The position numbers were made by a program, and so were the translations under genes. The notes under the pieces are model-generated. The model was not told the origin of the DNA, searched no databases, and saw only the letters and a program-made list of their open reading frames with translations. Positions 7,460 through 15,408 of a DNA stretch of 54,497 nt are shown piece by piece. This DNA is from CAZBMJ01 sp964493205 (GTDB lineage: Bacteria; Myxococcota; UBA727; JABDBI01), in contig CAZBMJ010000012.1 in NCBI GenBank assembly GCA_964493205.1, positions 1 through 54,497 of the forward strand, read 5' to 3'. Each line of letters begins with the position of its first letter. Position 1 is the stretch's first letter.

Positions 7460-9190
7460 ATGATCGTTATATTTTGCATAATTTCGGGCTTATTTTTAGG
7501 CTTGTCTCAGCCTTTATATCTCAGTACTACCATAAATAATTTGTCAGGTTTTTGGCACTATTCGGCATTATTGTGTTTAGTTGGTTATGTTTATCCTTTT
7601 ATGATAGCCAATAAAAAAAATATAGTACAAACTTTTATTGCTACGTTTTTTACAAGTTTTATAGGCTTTTGTGTAAGTTTATACTGGATTTATATAGCCG
7701 TTCATGTGTATGGCCATGTAGCACCTATTTCTTCAATAGCTATTACTCTTGCTTTGCCTGCAATTTTGGCTTTTAAAACTGCTGTTTTTATGAGTTTAGC
7801 TAAGATACTATCCAAGCATTTTAAAGTAAGTTTTTTATGGTTTGCACCCATAGCTCTTTGTGCTGCAGAGTTTTTTAGAAATTATGCTCTTTTTGGAGGA
7901 TTCCCTTGGGCTAATATGGGGTATTCTTTAGGAAGAATTGATGAATTCTTACAACTTGCCAGTATAATAGGTGTATATGGCTTAGTATTTTTAGTAGGTT
8001 TAATTAATGCGTTAATAGTTTTAATTTACGAAAAAAATAATTATAAATTAGTTTTTATTCCAGTAATTTTAATTATTATTATATTTTTGTTTGGGAATTA
8101 TAGATTAAATAATCTTAATTTAAATTCTGATAATAATTTAAAAATAGCTCTTATACAGGGCAATATTAATCAAGATGAAAAGAATAGCAAATCTTCTAAA
8201 GAAAATATTTTTGATATATATAAAAATTTAACTTATGAAGCTGTTAACAATAATGCAGATTTAATAATTTGGCCAGAGTCATCTTATCCTTATTTAAGCA
8301 AAGAAAATATGAGTGAATTTGAATTTGCTAAACAAACAAATAAAGCATTTGTTATCGGTGCCACTACCTACGGTTATGACACAAAAGATAAAAATGGTTA
8401 TCATTATGGAAATTCTGCTTTTTTAATAAATTTTAATGGCCAAGTACTTAAGCGCTACGATAAATCTCATTTGGTGCCCTTTGGAGAATATGTACCATGG
8501 CCTATGGGGGGCATAGTACAAAAAATTGTTCCTGGTATGGGAGCATTCAAGCGTGGTCTTGATTTTACGAGCACTTCTTTATTGATTGATGATAAAAAAG
8601 AAATATCAGTAGGCGTAAGTATTTGTTACGAGGGTATATTCCCAGAAATAGCCCGAAAACAAGCTTTAGAAAAACCACAAATTTTAATTAATATTACCAA
8701 TGATGCCTGGTATGGCGTATCTTCAGCTCCTTATCAGCACTTACTCATGTATCGCTTAAGAGCAGTTGAATCTGGTCAATTCTATGCTCGTGCAACTAAT
8801 AGTGGTGTGTCAGCTTTTATTGACCCTTTGGGTAATATAATGGCTGCTTCACAGCTATTTAGCCGTGAAGTAATTATCAAAAATATAAATACAAACCGTG
8901 TGGATACTCTTTATGTTCGTTTGGGAGATAGTGTGCCTATAGTATGCTTATTAATAATGCTGATAGGCTTATTAAGTGTAATATTTCCCCTTAATTATTA
9001 TTTAAAAAATAAAAAATTTGTATCCTTATTTTTATCTATGAGCATGATTTTAGTATTTTTGTTAGCTACCCGTCATTTTTTAAGTGAGACCGAATTATTA
9101 AATGAGTCTTCTAATACTAAGCTTTTATTCATATTTTTGCTTTGTAATTTGGGTATATTGAGCATTGCTAAGTATACCCCAAAAAGATGA
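7460..9190 (+). CDS. lnt: Apolipoprotein N-acyltransferase Lnt
   Basis: The 576-residue inner-membrane enzyme would add the third acyl chain to the N-terminal Cys of lipoproteins, the last step of maturation in Gram-negative bacteria. About seven or eight N-terminal membrane helices precede a nitrilase-like domain at about 225-500. The catalytic triad is visible as Glu273 (IIWPESSYPYL), Lys335 (DKSHLVPFGEYVPW) and Cys389 (SICYEGIFPE). The protein is longer than the usual ~510 residues, and the C-terminus carries extra membrane helices (about 505-575) beyond the normal single one. The start is chosen for its AGGA at 9-base spacing, which is supplied by the upstream palindromic repeat. The gene ends one base before the convergent protease gene. 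The window's own lipoproteins are likely substrates. Confidence 0.92.
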   Translation: MIVIFCIISGLFLGLSQPLYLSTTINNLSGFWHYSALLCLVGYVYPFMIANKKNIVQTFIATFFTSFIGFCVSLYWIYIAVHVYGHVAPISSIAITLALPAILAFKTAVFMSLAKILSKHFKVSFLWFAPIALCAAEFFRNYALFGGFPWANMGYSLGRIDEFLQLASIIGVYGLVFLVGLINALIVLIYEKNNYKLVFIPVILIIIIFLFGNYRLNNLNLNSDNNLKIALIQGNINQDEKNSKSSKENIFDIYKNLTYEAVNNNADLIIWPESSYPYLSKENMSEFEFAKQTNKAFVIGATTYGYDTKDKNGYHYGNSAFLINFNGQVLKRYDKSHLVPFGEYVPWPMGGIVQKIVPGMGAFKRGLDFTSTSLLIDDKKEISVGVSICYEGIFPEIARKQALEKPQILINITNDAWYGVSSAPYQHLLMYRLRAVESGQFYARATNSGVSAFIDPLGNIMAASQLFSREVIIKNINTNRVDTLYVRLGDSVPIVCLLIMLIGLLSVIFPLNYYLKNKKFVSLFLSMSMILVFLLATRHFLSETELLNESSNTKLLFIFLLCNLGILSIAKYTPKR

Positions 9191-11968
9191 CTATTGAGAA
9201 TTCTTGGGCAACAAGACCATGCTTGAGGATCCATTTTGCACAAATACTTCTCGAGCTAATTGTTTAAGTTCTTCTAAGTTGCTTAAAGTAGTGCTATCAA
9301 AATTTTTATTTTCACGACAGTTATGGGGTGTATCCATCCAAAAAGAGATAAAATTACTGTTGCCACCCTTATATCGCCCGCGAGCGTTACTCATGGCTGC
9401 CTGATGATCTTCAGGTGTGATTGCTTGGGCAAGATTAATAGCTAAATCAGACACACTTTTGGAAATCATCGAGGCATTTTCTACGGTAGTCCAAAGTTCA
9501 ACGTATATGAAATCGCTAAAAGCACCTTGAAAATCCATGATCATGACTTTTGGACTATAACCTTCGCCTAGCTGTTGCCGCACGGTGATAAAAATGTTTT
9601 TTTCCAAAAAGAAGGCGAGAGCTTCGAAATCACGTCGTTGATGAGGAGCAATTTTTTTATTTAAAGGGAAAAGAAGCAATACACGGGCAGCCGGGCACTG
9701 ATTACCAAGAAAATTTTCTTGTATATGGCAGCCAGGATGAAGGACTATTTGTTTTCTTTGAACGGTAGATTGCCAAGTAAAATCGCCAAAAATTTTAGCA
9801 AATGAGCTCAAGGCTTCTGACGTATCCACTAACCCCCTAAAACCTAATTGACAAATGCCTTTGTTTACTCGCTCTTTCATGATTGCTTCAAGATCTTTAG
9901 GCTTTTTAGAAGTTAATTGGGCGTTCAACTCCTCCCAATTAAGCTGTGGTACTAAAAGTGAAGTTTGCCAGACAAATTTTGCCAATAAGGCATCGTCAAT
10001 CAAAGAAAAGGAATCGCTAGCCAAGCGAGCTCTTGCTATCAAAGTATCTTTTTTAAGGTAAGAAAAATCGGGGTCTATAAGATATGCCCTCATAAGCCTG
10101 AGCAGATCTTCAAGCTTTCCTACAGGAGCAAATCCAAAAGCTGTAAGTCCATCACCAGTGGGAATAATCTTTACAGTGAAATTGGGAAAAAGCTGTTTTA
10201 TTTCTTTGCTCGAGTGTTTTTTGGGGTGCTTAAAATTTGGAATAAGCCAGGCATAATCGAGCGATACTTTTTCTAACAAGCTTTCACCAAAGACCATCAT
10301 TACCATTAGGCGTTTTTTTTTTGAATGTATGGACGACCAAACGTTTGGACCATTTTTTAGTGTCATCTTGTATTCATTGCCATAGCGCTTCATAACCAAA
10401 GGAAGCTCGTCCAAAAGTGGAGCTGGTGTTTCATAGGCAAAAATAGGCATAGGTTGATCTTCAATATAGTAATCCACTAATTTCTTAGCTTGGTATAAGA
10501 GGGTTTGAAAGCTTTTAAGAGTGTCTTCATCGTACTTGAGAGTACCGGTAGCAAAAAAACCTTCGCGTTCTCGCTGGTTAAGCCAGGCCTTTTGGTAGGC
10601 ATGCATGCATGATTCTGAATTAATATTAGCAAGTTCTTCTTCTAGCCAACTGGGCAGTTGAGGCCAGGTTAAATCAGAATGAGCAAAATCTTCAGAGATT
10701 GCATTCATAAGATCTTGCGGGCTATTCTTGAGTATTCTTCCCTTGAAGTATTCACGTATATAGTCTTTGGCCTTGTTAATTTCATTTTCGCTAAAGCCTT
10801 TCTTAGCATAGCTGTTGAGTGTAGCAAAAGCCTTCAATACTGGTTCTTTATAATTTTTATTACTAAATGGTTCAATTTCTAGATTGAAAAAAGTTTGGCC
10901 GCTTTTTGATTTTACTAAAGTTAATACAGAATCAATCAAAGCTTCTTTCAAAATATGAGCGACTGCCAAATAAATAACTTCCGCTCGCAACGAAGCTTCA
11001 TCAAAAGTTTTGTTGCTAAAGGGCGAGGAGACATCTTCAAAGCTTATTTTTGTCTGATATGGAATTATAGCTGGAACTAAGAAAATGCTTGACTCTTGTT
11101 CATGAATAATTGTTGATTTAGAATGAGGCAGTACTCTATGGGCAAAGTCTGAAAACTCTTTTGCCATTAATTCTTTCACTGTTAATTTATCAGTGGCCCC
11201 AGCATAGGCTATAACCATGTTTTCAGGCACATACCAACGACGATAAAAATCCTGTAAACTTTGTACAGTAAAGCCATCTCGAATTTGTTTGGTACCCATA
11301 GGATGTTTGAATTCAAAGGTTGGCCAAAGTTTAGCGCTGATATCGAGCAATTTATGGTTATTAAAAAACTTATCTACTTCACTTTTTTCTCGAGAAATTT
11401 GATGAAGGCGCATAGCGTGTTCGCCATCAATAATTTGTGCTTCTTTTTTAAGATCTTCTTGGTTAAATTTTGCCCGAAATGCTATATCCCCCAAGATTTT
11501 GAGCGCAGCTTGTAATTCGATTTCTGAGCATTGTTTTAAACTTACACTATAAATAGTTGAAGTATGATTAGTAAAGGCCTGTATCTTTTTAGGACCATCG
11601 CCATAAATGGTATCACTGAGAAGATTATACAGTTCGCCATTGGGAAAATTATCACTATTTCTAAAAACCATATGTTCAAGAAAATGCGCCATGCCAGCTT
11701 CCTGAGCTTCTTCAACCAGAGATCCTACTGAAATCATCAAAGAAACTTCACATTTGGGGTTCTCATCAGATGTAGCGATTGCATAGCGCATTTGATTCTC
11801 AAGCTTACCAAAGCTTAAGCGCGATTCATCGTAAGAAATACCAGATTGTTCGTGCGCCCATATACCTGGTGGAATTGGGGTTATTCGCTCATTGTTGCGC
11901 AAATTTCCACAAAAAATAGATTGAGAAAGAAATAAAATTAATAAAATGATACTGTATTTAAGGCTCAT
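9191..11968 (-). CDS. Exported M16-family zinc metalloprotease
   Basis: The 925-residue protein starts with a signal peptide (about 1-20, LLILFLSQSIFCG) and belongs to the insulinase/pitrilysin M16 family. The inverted zinc motif HxxEH is intact (H95-F-L-E98-H99, in GMAHFLEHMVF), and acidic residues for the third ligand lie about 75 residues later (DGEHAMRLHQ). Two M16 halves are recognisable, the second probably inactive and structural, as in the family. It should cleave peptides in the periplasm or outside. The Cys at the signal end lacks a good lipobox, so lipidation is doubtful. The gene is convergent with lnt with no spacing and divergent from prfB. A second, cytosolic-looking M16 protein is at 24223-26871. 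Confidence 0.87.
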   Translation of the reverse strand: MSLKYSIILLILFLSQSIFCGNLRNNERITPIPPGIWAHEQSGISYDESRLSFGKLENQMRYAIATSDENPKCEVSLMISVGSLVEEAQEAGMAHFLEHMVFRNSDNFPNGELYNLLSDTIYGDGPKKIQAFTNHTSTIYSVSLKQCSEIELQAALKILGDIAFRAKFNQEDLKKEAQIIDGEHAMRLHQISREKSEVDKFFNNHKLLDISAKLWPTFEFKHPMGTKQIRDGFTVQSLQDFYRRWYVPENMVIAYAGATDKLTVKELMAKEFSDFAHRVLPHSKSTIIHEQESSIFLVPAIIPYQTKISFEDVSSPFSNKTFDEASLRAEVIYLAVAHILKEALIDSVLTLVKSKSGQTFFNLEIEPFSNKNYKEPVLKAFATLNSYAKKGFSENEINKAKDYIREYFKGRILKNSPQDLMNAISEDFAHSDLTWPQLPSWLEEELANINSESCMHAYQKAWLNQREREGFFATGTLKYDEDTLKSFQTLLYQAKKLVDYYIEDQPMPIFAYETPAPLLDELPLVMKRYGNEYKMTLKNGPNVWSSIHSKKKRLMVMMVFGESLLEKVSLDYAWLIPNFKHPKKHSSKEIKQLFPNFTVKIIPTGDGLTAFGFAPVGKLEDLLRLMRAYLIDPDFSYLKKDTLIARARLASDSFSLIDDALLAKFVWQTSLLVPQLNWEELNAQLTSKKPKDLEAIMKERVNKGICQLGFRGLVDTSEALSSFAKIFGDFTWQSTVQRKQIVLHPGCHIQENFLGNQCPAARVLLLFPLNKKIAPHQRRDFEALAFFLEKNIFITVRQQLGEGYSPKVMIMDFQGAFSDFIYVELWTTVENASMISKSVSDLAINLAQAITPEDHQAAMSNARGRYKGGNSNFISFWMDTPHNCRENKNFDSTTLSNLEELKQLAREVFVQNGSSSMVLLPKNSQ

Positions 11969-12033
11969 ATGTTGCTCTGAAATTATATAAAATAAGCAAA
12001 ATAGTAACAGTGCAGCTGGATATAGTCAATCCA

Positions 12034-12080
12034 GGTTTTCTTTAACTAAGGGCTCATTATTATCTAGTTAAGCCAAAACC
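12034..12080. promoter_or_regulatory. Interrupted inverted repeat between divergent genes
   Basis: GGTTTT-CT-TTAACTA is followed after 16 bases by TAGTTAA-GCC-AAAACC, an interrupted palindrome with 13 matched pairs. It lies in the 214-base space between the divergent starts of the M16 protease gene and prfB. It could be an operator or a transcript hairpin; the sequence does not decide. Confidence 0.35.
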
Positions 12081-12182
12081 CTATTTGAAGTAAAAATAAT
12101 CCATAAATAATAAATAAGCTCTTGTCTAATTAGGAATCTTGCGAGATATTTGTGTTGTTAAACCTTAAAAAAAGTTATTTTA

Positions 12183-13334
12183 ATGTCTCTAAGTAAAGAT
12201 ACAGCTAATTTATGGTACGAAATACAGCAAAGATTTTTTGATGTAAAACAAAAAATTATGGCTTTAAGCCAGGTTATTGATTTGGATACTAAAGAGGCTA
12301 GAGTAAAAGAGCTTGAAAATTTGATGCTTGATACTAATTTTTGGAATGACCAAAAACAAGTAAAATTAGTGCAACAAGAAAAAAAGCAGCTTACCACAGA
12401 AGTTAATAACTTTACTGAATGCCGGCGGCAATTCACAGATTTATCAGAGCTTTTAGAATTAGTAAAAGATGATGAATCCATGTGGCATGATTTAGAAAGT
12501 AATTTATCAGAACTAGAAAGGCTTGTGCGCAACATAGAAATGTCACGAATGCTAAGCCTACCCAATGATATCAATAATGCCATTGTCAATATTAATGTTG
12601 GGCAAGGTGGGGTAGATTCACAAGATTTTTCTCAAATGCTTTTGCGCATGTATAAGCGCTACGCTGAACGCAAAGGTTTTAATGTGGAACTCCTTGATTA
12701 TCAACCAGGTGAAGAGGCCGGCATTAAAAGCGCCACGCTTTTTATCACTGGGGAATACGCTTATGGTTTTTTAAAGGCTGAAATTGGTGTACACAGGCTT
12801 GTGCGAATTTCTCCCTTTGATTCAAATGCCAGGCGCCATACTTCTTTTGCTTCAGTTTGGGTTATTCCCGAAGTAGATGAGGATATTGACGTGGAAATCA
12901 AAACTGAAGATTTGCGTATTGATACCTATAGGGCTTCTGGGGCTGGTGGTCAGCATGTTAATAAAACAGATTCTGCCGTAAGAATAACTCACTTACCTAC
13001 TAATACGGTGGTTGCTTGTCAGTCTGAACGTAGTCAAATAAAAAATCGTTCTACTGCTATGAAACTTCTTAAGGCTAGGCTTTATGAGCTAGAAGAACGA
13101 AAGCGTTTAAAAGAAAAAAATAAGGCAGAAGCCGCTAAATTAGAAGCATCTTTTGGCTCACAAATTCGTAATTATGTTTTGGCACCTTATCGAATTGTTA
13201 AAGACTTGCGCACAGGGTATGAAATGGGTAATGTGGATGCAGTATTAGATGGTGATATACAAGGTTTTATTGAGGATTTTTTACTAAAAGAAAATAGTAC
13301 AATAAAAAACAGTCCTAACGGCACTAAGCCATAA
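12183..13334 (+). CDS. prfB: Peptide chain release factor 2
   Basis: The 383-residue protein is RF2, which terminates translation at UGA and UAA. The catalytic GGQ lies in GAGGQHVNKTDSAVRITH, and the stop-recognition tripeptide SPF (RF2 type, not the PxT of RF1) lies in RISPFDSNARRHTSFAS. The N-terminal helical domain is complete in a single frame. The usual +1 programmed frameshift with an in-frame UGA near codon 26 is absent, so the common autoregulation is not used here. The start ATG has no strong ribosome-binding site. Its last 148 bases lie antisense to the 3' end of the NhaC-like gene. Confidence 0.94.
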   Translation: MSLSKDTANLWYEIQQRFFDVKQKIMALSQVIDLDTKEARVKELENLMLDTNFWNDQKQVKLVQQEKKQLTTEVNNFTECRRQFTDLSELLELVKDDESMWHDLESNLSELERLVRNIEMSRMLSLPNDINNAIVNINVGQGGVDSQDFSQMLLRMYKRYAERKGFNVELLDYQPGEEAGIKSATLFITGEYAYGFLKAEIGVHRLVRISPFDSNARRHTSFASVWVIPEVDEDIDVEIKTEDLRIDTYRASGAGGQHVNKTDSAVRITHLPTNTVVACQSERSQIKNRSTAMKLLKARLYELEERKRLKEKNKAEAAKLEASFGSQIRNYVLAPYRIVKDLRTGYEMGNVDAVLDGDIQGFIEDFLLKENSTIKNSPNGTKP

Positions 13335-14374
13335 GAAGTTATTCCAAAACTAGCAGGCAAAATACCAAAGAGTATACTTACAAATAAACCTAATAAAGCA
13401 TAGCTCTTGTTTACTAAACAGTGATTACCAAATAATGCTCCGGCAAAAATTGTGCTTGTAGAGAGCAAATATAAATTATAGTTTTGGCTAGATAAAAGCA
13501 TTATAGGAAAACATAGGGAAGTGCTTATGGCTAGGCTTAAAAATGAATTTTTCAAACACAGTGCAATTATGCCAGAAATAGCTAAAAAAAGTAGGGGCAG
13601 TAAACTAGGATTAATATATTTAAAAAAGTAATTAAATATAAAATTATAAAAATTAATTATACTCATAAAATATATACATATCCATGTGGCTATCAAAATA
13701 AGCACTGGCTTTGCTATATCTTGAACACTTTCTATTACTAATGAAAAAATTTTATAGGGTTTTAGTAAATTAAATTTTAGAATAATAAATAGAGCAATAA
13801 ACAACGAAATGGCAGTGCTTAAAACTAGTAAGATATAAATTTCGTTGCTATTATTTAATAAAAAATATCCTGATAAAAAGATGAAAGTTAATACTGGTAA
13901 AAAAAACAAATAAAAATTAATTAGATTATTATTTGTTGATTTATTATTAAAAATTTTTTCCAATTTAAACATTGTAATAATAATTATTGCTATACTGAAA
14001 AAAATATAAAAATTTACCCATAAACTATCTATAAAAAATAAATATGGATTATAACTTATGTTATTTTTTGTAAAAATATCATTAATTAGGCTTATATAAA
14101 AAATTATAAGTACAAGTGGTATAGAAGTAAAAGCGTTGTTATAATTGAGTATTTTTGTGCTTATATTATGTTTTTTTAACGTAGAATCTATGCTTAAGCG
14201 ATTAGAATAAGTATCAAAAAATAATAAAGAATATGAAAAACTTATTTTGCTAAATTTTATTATTATATTAATAAAAGCTCTTGTAGACCCTGCTCTTGAA
14301 AGTACATTTAATAAAATAGTCGTCATGAGAATAAAAATTATTGTCAGAATTTTTTCATACATAAAAATACTCAT
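13187..14374 (-). CDS. Degenerate NhaC-family antiporter remnant
   Basis: The 395-residue frame is very hydrophobic, with about ten membrane helices. Several blocks follow the NhaC/YuiF sodium-proton antiporter pattern: SRAGSTRAF (family GGTRAF), LLFFDTYSNRLSIDSTLK (family FFDDYAN...GPT), and near the end GALFGNHCLVNKSYALLG (family GGAIFGDHCSPISDTT). The conserved acidic residues are changed at both places (DD to DT, GDHC to GNHC). The amino end lacks roughly 100-150 residues present in relatives. The last 45 or so codons are read from the antisense strand of prfB, so the native end is gone. I infer a decaying or repurposed transporter gene that probably does not exchange ions normally. The family call rests on motif matching by eye. 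Confidence 0.6.
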   Translation of the reverse strand: MSIFMYEKILTIIFILMTTILLNVLSRAGSTRAFINIIIKFSKISFSYSLLFFDTYSNRLSIDSTLKKHNISTKILNYNNAFTSIPLVLIIFYISLINDIFTKNNISYNPYLFFIDSLWVNFYIFFSIAIIIITMFKLEKIFNNKSTNNNLINFYLFFLPVLTFIFLSGYFLLNNSNEIYILLVLSTAISLFIALFIILKFNLLKPYKIFSLVIESVQDIAKPVLILIATWICIYFMSIINFYNFIFNYFFKYINPSLLPLLFLAISGIIALCLKNSFLSLAISTSLCFPIMLLSSQNYNLYLLSTSTIFAGALFGNHCLVNKSYALLGLFVSILFGILPASFGITSYGLVPLGLFFIVLFSFSKKSSIKPCISPSNTASTLPISYPVRKSLTIR

Positions 14375-14520
14375 TTATAAAAGCCTTGTTTTTAAACAGA
14401 AATAAAGCGGCTATTATTCGTGAATGATGAATTAAATTTATTTTCTCGACGATAAAAATGGTTGTTGACATTTATATGAATATTATTTACTGGGTAGTTG
14501 ATTAATTTGTGAGGTGATTA

Positions 14521-15360
14521 ATGTATAAGTTTTACTATTTAATTTCAATGGTTTTTTTGTGTCTTTTCAGTTCAGTTAATGCAAATGCATTTATAATATA
14601 TGTGAGAAATTTAACAGGTGTCAATATTTCAATAGACGTGTCAGGTGAAACTACTATTTATGAGATCAAGGAAAAGATTTTTCAAAAAAAGAAAATTCCA
14701 ATTTCAGATCAAGCAGTTATTTTTGCGGGAAAAACTCTTTTAGACAATCAAACAACTGACGAAATTGGTGCTCATCAAAGCAGTACTCTTCACCTAGTTA
14801 TTTCTTTATCTGCCATTAAAAATCAAAAATATGGCGAAATTTATGCTGAGCGTCTAAGGGATAGACGAGCCCTTTTAGATAGTCTTGCAATTCCAGATTC
14901 CACAGTAAATTTGGATGATTATTTTATTAACATTCAAATATTTATTATGGAGTTAGAAAGATTGTTTAAGTATGATTTGCCAGCAGGTTTTATTATGGAA
15001 GTAGGCAGTAGACTTAACACTCTTATGCCTCATTTGTTAGCGGAAAATTTTTTTGAAAACTCTAATGAATTAATGACTAAGGCTATAGAATATTTAAATG
15101 AATATTCTATTTTAGACTTAGAAAAAGAAGTTGATAGTTGGATAAATGATCAAAAAATTCTAAAAAATTATCTTTTGTGCAGCTTGGCATATAATTTTGT
15201 CCTTTTCAAAATGCTGCAAGATGAAAATATTTATTCAATGGAAGAACGATTTTTTTCATATGAGAATCGTCGAAATTTTACTCAACTGTATGAAGAAAAA
15301 GATATTAAGCCAGGATTTGCAGTCTTTGCAGAAAAATTCAAAAAAGCTCATGAAGGTTAA
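14521..15360 (+). CDS. Secreted ubiquitin-like protein
   Basis: The 279-residue protein has a signal peptide (1-23) ending in NANA. The mature N-terminus, Phe24, then aligns without a gap to ubiquitin residue 1. Residues 24-98 correspond to ubiquitin 1-75, with 31 identities counted by eye. Among them are Leu8, Ile44, His68 and Val70 of the recognition patch, IFAGK including Lys48, Lys27, Lys29, Lys33, and STLHLV. Lys6, Lys11 and Lys63 are replaced. The Arg-Gly-Gly end is replaced by Ser-Ala-Ile, so E1 activation and conjugation are not expected. Residues 99-279 are helical and unrecognised. The start has a strong ribosome-binding site (GAGGTGA), and a TTGACA at 14465-14470 may be a -35 box. 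I infer an exported mimic that binds host ubiquitin-recognising proteins. Eukaryotic origin by transfer is likely. Confidence 0.88.
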   Translation: MYKFYYLISMVFLCLFSSVNANAFIIYVRNLTGVNISIDVSGETTIYEIKEKIFQKKKIPISDQAVIFAGKTLLDNQTTDEIGAHQSSTLHLVISLSAIKNQKYGEIYAERLRDRRALLDSLAIPDSTVNLDDYFINIQIFIMELERLFKYDLPAGFIMEVGSRLNTLMPHLLAENFFENSNELMTKAIEYLNEYSILDLEKEVDSWINDQKILKNYLLCSLAYNFVLFKMLQDENIYSMEERFFSYENRRNFTQLYEEKDIKPGFAVFAEKFKKAHEG

Positions 15361-15408
15361 ATCTTTAATCTAAATTATAGATTACGTATTACTCGTTTTT
15401 TTAAAATT

